Source of the DNA: Streptomyces sp. LBL
GTDB lineage: Bacteria > Actinomycetota > Actinomycetes > Streptomycetales > Streptomycetaceae
Direction of reading: 5' to 3'
Length of the DNA stretch: 64,000 nucleotides
NCBI RefSeq assembly: GCF_029893585.1
Contig: NZ_JARXYX010000039.1
Span: 1-64,000, forward strand
The notes beneath the pieces are model-generated. The model did not search any database. It saw only the letters and a program-made list of their open reading frames with translations, and was not told the DNA's origin. Shown piece by piece: positions 17,965 through 27,099 of the stretch (position 1 is the stretch's first letter; each line of letters starts with the position of its first letter). The translations under genes and the position numbers were made by a program.

Positions 17965-18678
17965 ATGACGATGACCACGGCTTCCACAGACCTGTTCTCC
18001 GCGCTCCCGCGGCACATCGCGTTCATCGCCGACGGCAATCGGCGTTGGGCCAAGGCGCACAGCACGACGGCCGAAGAGGGATTCCGCCAGGGCGCGGTTG
18101 CCGTACACCGCGTCCTGGCGCACTGCCGCAGCCTCGGGGTCGAGACCGCGAGCGTCTTCCTCATGTCTGACCGGAACTTCGAGCGTGACCCGGAAGAGGT
18201 CGCCGTCCTGGTCGACGTGATCGCGGACCTGGTCGACACCGAGGCAGCGGCCTCGACCGGCCCGGTCCGCATTCTGTCCAGCGGTGCAACCATGCCGGCG
18301 CGCGCCCCACAGTTCCTGAAGGACTCGATGCGCCGCGCCGAGGACCGGACGAGGCACCGCACTGGCATGACCGTCTGCTTCGGGATCGGCTACGACGGCC
18401 ACGCCGACATCACCCAGGCCATGTACCAGGCCGCAGCCACCCCAGGTGACGGGCGCAAGATGCCGTCGATAGACGACTACCTGTGTACGGCAGGGCTTCC
18501 CGACCCGGACCTGATCATCCGCACGTCCGGCGAGCGCCGTCTATCCGGGTTCCTGTTGTGGCAGGCCGCGGACTCGACCTTGCATTTCGACGACCGGCTG
18601 TGGCCTGACTACGACGTAACTGCCCTCGTTGAGGCGCTGGCAGTCCACTCGACACAGATCCGCACGTACGGTGGCTGA
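17965..18678 (+). CDS. Cis-prenyltransferase (undecaprenyl diphosphate synthase family)
   Basis: A 237-residue protein with the canonical motifs HIAFIADGNRRWAK (catalytic Asp23), ASVFLMSDRNFERDPEEV, CFGIGYDGHADI and DLIIRTSGERRLSGFLLWQ. These enzymes add isopentenyl units to an allylic diphosphate to make cis-polyprenyl diphosphates. A second copy beside an ImmA/IrrE switch and a PAP2-like gene is unlikely to be the housekeeping UppS. ATG 17965 is taken as start; ATG 17971 and GTG 17950 are alternatives because no strong ribosome-binding site is seen. Confidence 0.88.
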   Translation: MTMTTASTDLFSALPRHIAFIADGNRRWAKAHSTTAEEGFRQGAVAVHRVLAHCRSLGVETASVFLMSDRNFERDPEEVAVLVDVIADLVDTEAAASTGPVRILSSGATMPARAPQFLKDSMRRAEDRTRHRTGMTVCFGIGYDGHADITQAMYQAAATPGDGRKMPSIDDYLCTAGLPDPDLIIRTSGERRLSGFLLWQAADSTLHFDDRLWPDYDVTALVEALAVHSTQIRTYGG

Positions 18679-18802
18679 CGACTCACCACAGCGCGGGTTC
18701 GGGCGTAGCCACGGGCCAGCCTTGAGGCCACCGCGGAATAGGTTGGTGGACTCGTCCCTCCGGAGCCAAGACCACCGGCACGAACGGAAAGCTGCTGTGG
18801 TC

Positions 18803-19738
18803 TCAGTTCAGTCGGTAGCCGAGAACGGCGAGGCCGGCGGCGGCCGCGCGGTGTTGGTAGGCGCGCAGTCCGGGGGCGCCGGGCGGCGCGGGCTTGCGGG
18901 CGTTGCGGTGCCAGTGGCCGGTGAGCGCGGCGAGGAACGCCGTGGTGGTCTCGGGGCCGCTGGCGGTGGCGGGGTGGTCTTGGAGTAGGCGGGCGATGTC
19001 TGCGGGGCTGTGTCCGGCGAGGACGAGTTGTGGGGCGAGCGAGGCGGCGTCGATGCAGGCCGGGCCGGTGGTGGCGTGGGCCCAGTCCACGAAGGTGACG
19101 CCACGGTGGTGGTCGCGGACCATGTTGTCGGCCCGCAGGTCGCCGTGGACGACCCGGTCTCCGTGGGCGAGGGCGGGCCAGGCGGCTTCCAGCTCGGCGA
19201 GCTGCGGCAGGCGGTCACAGGCGGCGGGGACGAGGTCGTCCGGCGGGGCGGAGAGCAGTTCGTCCCAGCCGTGCAGGGCCGCCGCTGTGGAGGGCACGGT
19301 GCTCACTGCCGCGGCGTACGACGCCGGGGCGGGGCTGGAGGTGAGCTTGTCCAGGAGCGCCCAGGTCTGTTCGGCGTCGTTGGAGGCCGAGGAGAGGTCG
19401 GGATGGGGGCCGTCAAGGTGGGCGATGACGACGGCTGTCCAGTCGGCAGCGCGGTGGATGCCTAGCAGTTCCGGGGCCGAGGCACCGGATGGCAGTGCGG
19501 CGAGGACGGCGGCCTCATGAATGTTGGCGGCGGTCAGCGGGTCGCCGTCGGGGGCCGCTTTGACGAAGACCCGTCGGCCGTCGGCCAGGCGGAGCGCGGC
19601 GGCAAGCTGGTGGCCGAAGCCGCCGCCGGGGGTGACTGCGTCGGTGACGGGCGCGCCCAGGGCGTCTTCGAGGCGGGAGCGCAGGGGCAGGGGGACGTCG
19701 GTCCATTGCAGACGGCCGCTGGTGGGCAGTACAGACAT
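18803..19738 (-). CDS. Aminoglycoside phosphotransferase-like kinase
   Basis: A 311-residue protein with the APH fold: an N-terminal VFVKAAPDGD lysine, VVHGDLRADNMV as the catalytic HGDxxxxN motif and VTFVDWAHA as the metal-binding Asp. ATG 19738 starts the conserved part; upstream in-frame residues have no support. The substrate is unknown: the family includes antibiotic kinases and small-molecule or choline kinases. It is convergent with the prenyltransferase gene, 124 bp away. Confidence 0.85.
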   Translation of the reverse strand: MSVLPTSGRLQWTDVPLPLRSRLEDALGAPVTDAVTPGGGFGHQLAAALRLADGRRVFVKAAPDGDPLTAANIHEAAVLAALPSGASAPELLGIHRAADWTAVVIAHLDGPHPDLSSASNDAEQTWALLDKLTSSPAPASYAAAVSTVPSTAAALHGWDELLSAPPDDLVPAACDRLPQLAELEAAWPALAHGDRVVHGDLRADNMVRDHHRGVTFVDWAHATTGPACIDAASLAPQLVLAGHSPADIARLLQDHPATASGPETTTAFLAALTGHWHRNARKPAPPGAPGLRAYQHRAAAAGLAVLGYRLN

Positions 19739-19915
19739 CGGGGCAGCTCTCAGAGATCCAGGATACGAGATACGAGTGGCGGGGTGATGGGGTGCGCGCC
19801 GAGCCGGACCGCGAGTCGGGCTGAGGAACGAGGTCCTGAGTGCTCCAGCTCGCCGCCGGGTGCTCGACGCCGCATCACGCGCATTCGCCTGTGTCCTCTG
19901 AGTGCAGAAGTGCAA

Positions 19916-19939
19916 AGGGGCGCCCGCAGGGGCGCCCCT
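19916..19939. terminator. Hairpin, terminator-like
   Basis: A perfect 9-bp stem AGGGGCGCC/GGCGCCCCT closes a 6-nt loop. There is no U tract on either side. It lies upstream of the phosphotransferase gene, in line with a terminator for leftward transcripts, or a cruciform. Confidence 0.4.
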
Positions 19940-20454
19940 CCACTGTAGTCGGGCGTGGGGTTGATGCGGCTTCGTGAATTTCCCCAGGGCTGCTCTTCAT
20001 TCCCCACTCGGTTGCCGTGGGCGACGGGGGCCGGGGCCGCCCGCTCGTGGAGTGTGCGGGCCGTGTCGGCCGGTCAAGGGCGCCTGCGGCGGCGCTACGC
20101 GCTGGGCTTCGCCCACCCTGGACAGTCCGCCCCGCCCCTGGACCTGGCTGGCTATCGGCCGGCCCCTCCCTTGTGGCGTCCGTCCGCAGGTCAGCGCGCC
20201 GGGGGTGGGGAATCTCGGTGAGCAGGTCCGTCCCATCCCCGAGCACGGGGTGGGGAATTTCAACGAGCCCCATCAGGCACGCACTGTCGATTAGGGGCAG
20301 GTGGCGCAGCAGGGACGGCCCAATGCTGATGGGCCCGGGTAGGAGGCGCGCTCCAGGTGGGACTGACTCCGCCGCCACTCCCTGCACCCGTGCCCCGGCA
20401 GGCTGGCCGCGGGGACCTCCCCTTCGGATTCCCGCGGTAGCCGCTGGCCTCAGC
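19940..20454. other. Gene-free boundary region with repeated ATTCCCCAC
   Basis: No frame here is convincing. Three copies of ATTCCCCAC occur: one forward near 19,999 and two on the other strand near 20,206 and 20,250. The last two extend to GARATTCCCCACCCC and are 44 bp apart. This marks the change from the patchwork island to the element that starts at 20,455. Confidence 0.4.
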
Positions 20455-20907
20455 TCAGAACAGACCGAACTGGCCGACGCGTTCGCGGGACTGCCGCTCC
20501 TCCTCGGCCCGCTGCTGCGCCTCGCCCTGCCGCAAGCGGGCCTTGAGCGGGGCCTGACGCGCTTCCTGGGCCGCTTTGCGGGCCTGTAGCTCCGCAGACG
20601 TCGCCCACCGCACCAACAGCTCGTTGTCGGCGAGTCCGGGTGCCTCGCCGTCGACGTGGCACTTCACGTACGGCTGCTCCAGCCGGTGACGGACCTCGCG
20701 CATGGTGGTGAACCAGTCCGGGCCGTACGCGCCGACGATGACGAGCAGCGTGCGGGTGTCGTCGATGTGCTGTCGGGCGGAGAACCCGTCGGTCTCGTGC
20801 TGGGCGGGGTGGCCGGCCTTCTGCGTGGCCTCGCCGAGTTCGAGGTCGACGAGCCCACCTTCGACGAGGTGACGGCGGATCGTGCTGACGCGGGTGGGAC
20901 GGGACAT
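20455..20907 (-). CDS. Hypothetical protein, last gene of the leftward arm
   Basis: A 150-residue protein starting MSRPTRVSTIRRHLVEGG; ATG 20907 follows the shared hairpin leader. The middle (TLLVIVGAYGPDWFTTMREVRHRL) may be a small globular domain; the C-terminus is a charged coiled-coil (ELQARKAAQEARQAPLKARLRQGEAQQRAEEERQ). Family not recognised. Confidence 0.7.
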   Translation of the reverse strand: MSRPTRVSTIRRHLVEGGLVDLELGEATQKAGHPAQHETDGFSARQHIDDTRTLLVIVGAYGPDWFTTMREVRHRLEQPYVKCHVDGEAPGLADNELLVRWATSAELQARKAAQEARQAPLKARLRQGEAQQRAEEERQSRERVGQFGLF

Positions 20908-20909
20908 GG

Positions 20910-20952
20910 GGCGGTTCCTTCCTTCGGGACGGGGCCGGTGCTCTCCGGCCCC
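20910..20952 (-). promoter_or_regulatory. Hairpin leader of the 20907 gene
   Basis: Perfect 8-bp stem GGGGCCGG/CCGGCCCC closing the loop AGAGCA, then GTCCCGAAGGAAGGA before the ATG. One of the element-wide family of leaders. Confidence 0.8.
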
Positions 20953-21025
20953 AGGTACAGACGGGCGCGCCGCCCACGACGCCGCTCCCGGGGGTTGGGG
21001 CGGGCCGTGGACGGCGCGGCGGTGC

Positions 21026-21451
21026 CTACTTTTGTGCGCGGGCCTCAAGGACGGCGGGAGCCCGCCGCACGGCCTCCTGCGCCATGGCCCGCACCATGCG
21101 GATGCCAAGGACGTCAGCGACCTGGCGAATGGTGGAGTCGGCGAACATGCCCAGCTCCGGCCAGTCGGCCTTGCACGCGGCGATCTGCTCGTCGGTGAGG
21201 CGGTCGATGGTCCACGCCGACGGGGCGGCGTTGTCGATGATCCGGCGCTTGGACAGCTCGGCGTCGATCGTGCCGAAGTACTCCACGATCTTCGCGGCGA
21301 GGTCGTCCCGCTCCTCCATCAGCTCGACGTCCCACGAGAGGCCCTTGCCCATGCGCTCGTCGGAGGCGTGCCGCGCGACGCTGGTCTTCCACGCCTCGGT
21401 GTTCGTCCGCAGGTTGGCGAGCGGGGTGTCCAGGTCGGGCTTCTGGTACAT
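21026..21451 (-). CDS. Hypothetical protein
   Basis: A 141-residue, mostly helical protein (MYQKPDLDTPLANLRTNTEAWKTSVARHASDERMGK...). A segment DRLTDEQIAACKADWPELGMFADSTIRQVADVLGIRMVRAM resembles one in the 22576-23646 gene (RELSEEQIAAELEKRPELQALGGFMATLAQ), so the two may share a domain. ATG 21451 is set by the hairpin leader. Confidence 0.72.
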   Translation of the reverse strand: MYQKPDLDTPLANLRTNTEAWKTSVARHASDERMGKGLSWDVELMEERDDLAAKIVEYFGTIDAELSKRRIIDNAAPSAWTIDRLTDEQIAACKADWPELGMFADSTIRQVADVLGIRMVRAMAQEAVRRAPAVLEARAQK

Positions 21452-21452
21452 G

Positions 21453-21497
21453 GTGGTGTCCCTTCGTTCGGGTCGGTGGCGGGGTGCTCTCCCCGCC
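21453..21497 (-). promoter_or_regulatory. Hairpin leader of the 21451 gene
   Basis: A 7-bp stem GGCGGGG/CCCCGCC around AGAGCA, followed by CCCGAACGAAGGGA. The stem sequence differs from the other copies but still pairs. Confidence 0.78.
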
Positions 21498-21543
21498 GGT
21501 GGGCCCGGGGCGCCCGTGGTGGACGCCCCGGAAGACTGGAGGA

Positions 21544-22431
21544 TCAGGCGGTCAGCGTCAGGAGCTGCCGGTGATCGGGGAGGGAGTTCAGCAGGCGGTT
21601 CCGCCACGCCAGGGCGTACCGCGGGCAGTTGCCGCAGTGCTTGTGCGTGCACCCGGGCATCGGGGCCCGCTTGGTCGCGTTGAGGCTCCACGCGAGGGAG
21701 TCTGAGGAGTAGAGCAGGTGGGCGGCCTCACGGAGACCGGTGACCTTGAAGCCGAACCCGTGGAGGCGGATGCCCATGCTCCACAGGGTCTCGATGATCC
21801 GTACCGCTTCGTCCGTGGTCTGCCGACGGCACACGGAGCCGATGCCGACGACCGTCTCAAGGGTGAGGTCCACACCGGCCCGCTCGTACAGGTCCATGCA
21901 GCGCAGGTAGTCGTCGAGGGTGAAGCCCTGGAGGACGGGCATCCACGGGAGATCCGCGTCCAGCGTCATGAGATTGAGGAAGGACGCCACGGTCTTGTAC
22001 TGGTGGAGCTCCACCGTCAGGCCGGTCTTCGCCAGGATCTCGTCCTCGCACATCCAGTCCTGGATGGCACAGACGTCCATCATGGAAATCTCGTCGTAGT
22101 ACCGGCGCGCGGCCGCGGCGTACTCGTACGGGGTGACGGTCCACTGGCCGTACTTCGACAGCTCCGTGAAGCCGCCGGAGTCCAGCATCCACGGGGTGAC
22201 AGCGCGCGGCAGGGTCTTGCGGCCGGAGAGACGGTGATTCGAGACGCAGAGCGGGACGCAGTCCTCGCCGAACTCCGGGCGGGCGAGCCACGACGGCTGA
22301 TGCGTGCCCAGGTAGGTCACGCGGTCGACGTCGTCGAACGAGCGGCATCCGGGGTTCTTCGGGGCGGCTGGTCGCATGGCTGCACTGTTCTCGGCGGGTG
22401 CCGGAAGGTCGAAGAGGACGGCAGAAGACAC
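21544..22431 (-). CDS. DpdA-like tRNA-guanine transglycosylase-family protein
   Basis: A 295-residue protein. GTG 22431 directly follows the leader. Features of the TGT/DpdA fold: WMLDSGGFTELSKYGQW with the substrate-binding Asp, VCAIQDWMCEDEIL, LPWMPVLQGFTLDDYLRC, VGIGSVCRR, GIRLHGFGFKVTGL, and a Cys/His cluster near the C-terminus (CTHKHCGNCPRYALAW). Phage DpdA homologues insert 7-deazaguanines into DNA to evade restriction. No preQ0 synthesis genes are in the window, so it would need host precursor. Alternative: a related enzyme acting on another nucleic acid. Confidence 0.72.
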   Translation of the reverse strand: MSSAVLFDLPAPAENSAAMRPAAPKNPGCRSFDDVDRVTYLGTHQPSWLARPEFGEDCVPLCVSNHRLSGRKTLPRAVTPWMLDSGGFTELSKYGQWTVTPYEYAAAARRYYDEISMMDVCAIQDWMCEDEILAKTGLTVELHQYKTVASFLNLMTLDADLPWMPVLQGFTLDDYLRCMDLYERAGVDLTLETVVGIGSVCRRQTTDEAVRIIETLWSMGIRLHGFGFKVTGLREAAHLLYSSDSLAWSLNATKRAPMPGCTHKHCGNCPRYALAWRNRLLNSLPDHRQLLTLTA

Positions 22432-22439
22432 GCGAGTTT

Positions 22440-22502
22440 CCTTCGTTCGGGACTCGTTGGCGGTGCTCTCCGCCAACACCTCAGATAGTACAGCAATGAG
22501 AC
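22440..22502 (-). promoter_or_regulatory. Promoter-like box and hairpin leader of the DpdA-like gene
   Basis: Reading leftward: GTCTCATTGCTGTACTATC from 22502, then the 8-bp stem GTTGGCGG/CCGCCAAC around AGAGCA (22456-22477), then TCCCGAACGAAGGA. TGTACTAT could be an extended -10. Confidence 0.8.
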
Positions 22503-22575
22503 GCGCATGGAAGGGGGACCCGCAGAAAAGCGGGGACCACCCGACCGGGCGGCCCCCGCAGCACTCCCACGGCGC

Positions 22576-23646
22576 TCAGCTCTCCTCGGCGCCGACCTGC
22601 TGGTGCGCCTGCACCTTGCGGACCAGGTTGGCCATCTGCCACGGCGCCAGCCCCAGCTGGGCCAGGGTCGCCATGAACCCGCCGAGGGCTTGCAGCTCGG
22701 GTCTCTTCTCCAGCTCCGCCGCGATCTGCTCCTCGGACAGCTCCCGGCTGATCCCCCACTCCCTCGGTGCACGACGGTCGGCCGTCGCCCGCTCGTCGAA
22801 CTCGGTGAACCGCTCTGCCAGTTCGTAGCCCGCGGTCGCGCGCTCCTCGATGGCCTTCACCTGCTCCCAGGTCTCCGCGCGGGGCGTCATCGGCTTCACC
22901 ACTGCGGCGGCGAGCCCGCGCAGCGCCGCAAGCCCGTCGTCCAGGGTTGGCTCGGGCGTCCTGTCGGTCATCGTCTTCCTTCGGTCGTCGGATCGGTCGG
23001 GCACGGTGGCCATGGGGACTTGGGGCGCGGGCCGGATCTGCTCGGCCGGCGCGGGCCGCTCCGCGCTCTCGGCGTAGCTCAGGCGAGCGCCCCTCGGCAG
23101 CACACGCACGGTGCCGTCGGCGAGCGGCCAGCCGAGGATCTGCACCGGCCGGGCGGTCTCCCCCTCCCGCTTCCACATCGCCCACGAGCCGACAGGGTGG
23201 CGCTTGGCGAACTCGGGAGCTGTCAGCGGCATGCCGACCAGTCTCCGGCCGCGCTCGGTGATGCGCAGGGAGTTTCCGCGCTCCCAGCGGTCAGCGACGG
23301 GCAGGGGGCGGCCGTCACTGTCCTGGAGGACGGCAAGACCGTCGCGGACCAGGGCGAGCATGTCGCTGTGCCCGGTCGTGCCCGGCAAGCGGCCCGTCTC
23401 GGGGTTGGCCCGCGCCAGGAGGGAGAACCGGCCCAGCGGGGCAACGGCGGCACGCCCCTCGGCGGTGAGGAACCGGCCCCCGGCCGCCACGTCGGTGCGG
23501 GCCCAGGACTCCGAGATGCCGTTGAGCACGCGCTGATTGGCGACATCAGGCAGTCGGCCGTCCGCGTCGACGGCGGCAAGCATGACGCGGCGCTGCCCCA
23601 GCGTGAGCTTGTCGGTGGTGTAGGCAGTGGTGGTGAACACGGACAC
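22576..23646 (-). CDS. Hypothetical protein, possibly two fused genes
   Basis: A 356-codon open frame. The N-terminal part (LTLGQRRVMLAAVDADGRLPDVANQRVLNGI...LTAEGRAAV) looks like a winged-helix repeat and resembles the start of the 28855-29727 protein. A second in-frame ATG at 22971 is preceded by GACCGAAGGAAGACG, the same ribosome-binding segment used by single genes of this element. The frame may therefore be a fusion of a ~225-residue gene and a ~131-residue gene, or encode both a long and a short form. Families not recognised. Confidence 0.65.
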   Translation of the reverse strand: MSVFTTTAYTTDKLTLGQRRVMLAAVDADGRLPDVANQRVLNGISESWARTDVAAGGRFLTAEGRAAVAPLGRFSLLARANPETGRLPGTTGHSDMLALVRDGLAVLQDSDGRPLPVADRWERGNSLRITERGRRLVGMPLTAPEFAKRHPVGSWAMWKREGETARPVQILGWPLADGTVRVLPRGARLSYAESAERPAPAEQIRPAPQVPMATVPDRSDDRRKTMTDRTPEPTLDDGLAALRGLAAAVVKPMTPRAETWEQVKAIEERATAGYELAERFTEFDERATADRRAPREWGISRELSEEQIAAELEKRPELQALGGFMATLAQLGLAPWQMANLVRKVQAHQQVGAEES

Positions 23647-23682
23647 GGGATCTTCTCCGGAAGTCGGTGGGTGTGCAGGGGG

Positions 23683-24160
23683 TCAGGACGCGAGGGCCAG
23701 GCGCTCGCGGAGGAGGTCACGGCGGCCCAGGTACATGGCGGTCGTCGACTTGCCGACGAAGCCGGCCATCGCCGTCCCGGCCGGCGGCCGCCGCACGGGT
23801 CCCAACTCCTTCTCCAGCTCGGCGGCGCGGCGGATGATCTCGGCCATGGACAAGCCGTGCTTGAAGTCGGCGCCGACTTGGACTTCCATGTCCGCGTACT
23901 CGGCGGCTTCTTCGGGCGCAGCCGCGCGGCGAGCACCACGTCGGCCTCACACCCGAGGACACAGAAACTGCAGCTCAGGCGGTGCATGCCCCAGTCGTAC
24001 GCCTCGTGGTACGGCAGGCCGGAGCGGGCGATCTCCCGCCAGACCGCGGCGTCGCTCCATCCGTGGATCGGGCGCCAGACGGTGACGTGACGCTTGCCGT
24101 TGCTCGCGGAGCGGTCGATCTCCACCTCGGCGTGCTGGCGGCGAGCAATACTCGATTCCG
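23683..24160 (-). pseudogene. C-terminal half of a PAPS-reductase-like (PP-loop) gene, frameshifted
   Basis: Reading leftward: DRSASNGKRHVTVWRPIHGWSDAAVWREI, then SGLPYHEAYDWGMHRLSCSFCVLGCEADVVLAARLRP. The CSFC cysteines are those of PAPS-reductase-family enzymes found in phages and islands. A one-base change near 23,905 moves the rest (EEAAEYADMEVQVGADFKHGLSMAEIIRRAAELE) into another frame, ending at 23,683. The N-terminal half lies at 27314-27840; the two were separated by the insertion between them. Confidence 0.75.
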
Positions 24161-24416
24161 CCAAATGCCTTCAGCGCATGAGTACAGACAGTGACCGCCG
24201 TGGGGATTGCCATCAGGCCTTGCCGATCTGCGCAGACTGGTGATCACGCCTAGCGTGGAGGTGTAGGGGATAGCGCAAGAGGCGCGAGCGGTGGTGTGTT
24301 GCGTAGTACTGCCGAAGGGTGCCGATTTTCGCCCCGAGGCCGAGGTGGTCGCGCGCTTCAGCCGCTCTCTCGCCGACCCGTCCGACCGACTAATCCTCGA
24401 TGGAAGAGACGTTCTG

Positions 24417-26795
24417 ATGGACACCGTCACCACCGTCACCATGCAAGCCGCACACTCCATCACAGCTGGCCAGGCGGTCCGCACCACAGGATCGCGCACC
24501 GTCACCCCTGCCGTCCAGAGCACCTCCGAAGTCGGGACGGTGCATACCCTTCCGTTCTTTGGGGTTGCTCTGCAGACGGTGGGTGTTGGGAACAAGGTCG
24601 ACGTTCAAATAGGCGGTGTTCTCAGCGGCCTAGGCTCCGAAAAGCCTGGCGCGGTTGGCGTCAACAGTGCGGGAAAACTCGTCCGCGCTAAGGATAAAGC
24701 CTGCATCAGCGCTCCGAACTGGATCGGTGACTGTGATGCTTCGGGCACGGTGACAATTCGGCCCCGCCGCGACACGCGGCTGAACGTGCTCGACTTCGGA
24801 GCGGCAGGGGACGGCAAGGTCGACGACACGGACGCGCTCCAAGCTGCCCTGGACTGCGCAACGCGATTTGAAGCGGGCGAGCCGGTGCTCGAGGGTAAAG
24901 TGGTCTACCTTCCTCCGGGAGACTATCTGATTAGGAAACCTCTTGTCGTCAAGCACCATTGCATTCTGGAGGGAGCAGGGGGAACTGGGCTGGGCGTAAC
25001 TGAAAATACTCGCATACTCGCAGATGTTGAAGCCGGAAATTTCGACCTCTCCGCTATCGGTCCAGTCGCAGGGGAGACCGTCTATTGCGCAATTGCCCTG
25101 GTGGGCGCTTGGACCTCCGGATCGGCTGTAGTGCCCTCTCGTGCTCGTGCGGACTATGCTGTGCTTCGCCAGTTCACCCTTGAGTCGTTCCCCGATCAAG
25201 GGATATTTGCCCCCGCCTTCTATCAGGCCCCGCAGATGGATGGCGTACGAATTCTGGCGCACGGCCCATTGATCGAGACGGTGGGTGTTTCTGGCTTCAG
25301 GCGTAACGGACTATCAGTAGATGGCCCTTTTGGGCAAGCCAATGCCAACCTCACGCAGATACGTGACTGCGTTCTCGATAACAATGGCCAACACGGGCTC
25401 GACATCGGCAGCCATGGCAACAGCGATGCCAATACCATGCTGATTATGAACGTTTCTGCCTCGACTAATGGCCGCGATGGAATTAATGACCATTCATTCT
25501 TGGGCTGCACCTTCGTCTCGTGTCATACTGCATCAAACCATCACCGAAACTACAGCTGCGATAACGTCGCTCCGAATTTCGCCACGTACATCGGCTGCTA
25601 CGGCGAAGGCGATGCGCCATCGGTGTTCAATGGCAATGACAATATCGCTGTCATCGGAGGGGATATAGCCATTACTCCGGACTCGAAATATTGGGGTTTC
25701 GCCCCTGCCAGTAGTGGACCTTCTAGCCTTCGTGTGACAAACCACTATTCTGAAGTGCACCTGTATCCAGGCACGGGTGCGGGGCTCGGAATTCATATCG
25801 ACAAGGGCGAGCTGCAGACGCCCGGGAACGGATTCAAATATAGAGCAATTCACGCCGGGCGCACTTATGGAGAACATCGCAGTCCCGTCGAGAGTCCGCC
25901 TAAAAGGTGGCCGGAAAAGGTCGGGGAGACGATGGAGGAGTTCGAGGGTTTGATATGGAGCTGTGAGGGTAAATATGAACGTCCAGTCTCAGCGTTCAAT
26001 TACCTCGGAAGTTATGTGGATTCTATGATCATTCAGGATTACGGCTATGACAAGCCGGATATGGCAGACCAGAATCCCTTCTTCCGCACCCAGGTCTCGC
26101 CCACTACCGAGGTCAAGGGCAGGATTGAAACGTCCCTCACGAGCGGGACGGATCGCCACACGTACTATCAGAACTCGTACGAAAACGGGCCGGTTCCTGG
26201 TACGCTGCTGCTTCCGGATGCCTGGATCGGCGACTACTACTTCGGCGAGCGGCGAATCGGTGTTGTCTATAACGAATCTCCCTTCAAAGTGCCGCATAGC
26301 GACAGGAGCGTCGATTTCTACAGCCCGGGTGATCTGCTTCTCAATGCCACCGGAAGACCAACGGAGGAGCGCCAAGGTGGAGTCGGGTGGGCGGTGAAGG
26401 CCCTTTGTGGAAGGCGGCCAAAGGCTGATGGCTCTGACTGGGTTCCCAATCAGCACTACCGCATTGGGGAAGTTGTCAGGCCGGCGCAACCTAATGGCAG
26501 AGGCCACCTGTATCGGCTGACCGCCTACATCGGTGGCCCGACTTACCCGCTGCAGAAGGTCTCCGGTGAGCACGAGCCGGACTGGAGCAAGTCGGTTGGA
26601 GGCGTGACTTCCGACAACCACCTAAAATGGCAGACGCTCTATGACTTGGATGTTCCCGCAAATGCGTGGGTCATTGAACCGCTTCCTCAGCGCGCGAAAG
26701 GTCAGCCGGACTCGGCAGCGACGGACATTGCCGGGCTGAGGGAAGAGTTCAACGCACTTCTTGCCAAGATGAGAAAGGCGAATCTACTGGAATAA
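24417..26795 (+). CDS. Right-handed beta-helix protein (pectate-lyase superfamily, tail-spike-like)
   Basis: A 792-residue protein from ATG 24417, with GGAAGAG about 8 nt upstream. After a ~110-residue head domain comes the family start LNVLDFGAAGDGKVDDTDALQAALDCA, then VVYLPPGDYLIRKPLVVKHHCILEGAG and successive short beta-helix rungs (LTQIRDCVLDNNGQHGLDIGSHGNSDANTMLIMNVS). This is the pectate-lyase_3/GH55-like fold used by phage tail spikes and secreted polysaccharide depolymerases. There is no signal peptide, which favours a phage-type role. Its lower GC and AT-rich codons show recent acquisition. Confidence 0.8.
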   Translation: MDTVTTVTMQAAHSITAGQAVRTTGSRTVTPAVQSTSEVGTVHTLPFFGVALQTVGVGNKVDVQIGGVLSGLGSEKPGAVGVNSAGKLVRAKDKACISAPNWIGDCDASGTVTIRPRRDTRLNVLDFGAAGDGKVDDTDALQAALDCATRFEAGEPVLEGKVVYLPPGDYLIRKPLVVKHHCILEGAGGTGLGVTENTRILADVEAGNFDLSAIGPVAGETVYCAIALVGAWTSGSAVVPSRARADYAVLRQFTLESFPDQGIFAPAFYQAPQMDGVRILAHGPLIETVGVSGFRRNGLSVDGPFGQANANLTQIRDCVLDNNGQHGLDIGSHGNSDANTMLIMNVSASTNGRDGINDHSFLGCTFVSCHTASNHHRNYSCDNVAPNFATYIGCYGEGDAPSVFNGNDNIAVIGGDIAITPDSKYWGFAPASSGPSSLRVTNHYSEVHLYPGTGAGLGIHIDKGELQTPGNGFKYRAIHAGRTYGEHRSPVESPPKRWPEKVGETMEEFEGLIWSCEGKYERPVSAFNYLGSYVDSMIIQDYGYDKPDMADQNPFFRTQVSPTTEVKGRIETSLTSGTDRHTYYQNSYENGPVPGTLLLPDAWIGDYYFGERRIGVVYNESPFKVPHSDRSVDFYSPGDLLLNATGRPTEERQGGVGWAVKALCGRRPKADGSDWVPNQHYRIGEVVRPAQPNGRGHLYRLTAYIGGPTYPLQKVSGEHEPDWSKSVGGVTSDNHLKWQTLYDLDVPANAWVIEPLPQRAKGQPDSAATDIAGLREEFNALLAKMRKANLLE

Positions 26796-27099
26796 GCGGA
26801 GGCATGGTCGACGTGGCGACGGTGTCCGCCAGCATCGCCGACCACCGATCAAACAGCTGCCTGTTCCAGGCCGGTTCCCAGGGATACCCGCCGGCCATTG
26901 CCTGGACCTGGCGAGCGATCCGCGCTCTGGTGTTGACGGTGTCCCAGGACAGTCGGCGGGCCCGCTGGTGATCCGCAAATCCCTGCAGCGTCTTCTCGAA
27001 GACGGCCGCCTCGGGGAGGAGCATCGCCACGCCGGGCAGCACGTGCAGGGTCGCGACGCCGGGAACCGCCACCGATCTTCCCGAAGCTCCTCGACTCAT
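26796..27099 (-). pseudogene. N-terminal fragment of a tyrosine integrase
   Basis: From ATG 27099: LLPEAAVFEKTLQGFADHQRARRLSWDTVNTRARIARQVQAMAGGYPWEPAWNRQLFDRW. This matches the SAM-like core-binding domain at the start of Streptomyces integrases. The catalytic domain is missing; the frame runs on into the end of the beta-helix gene. It may be the integrase that brought the insertion. Confidence 0.6.
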
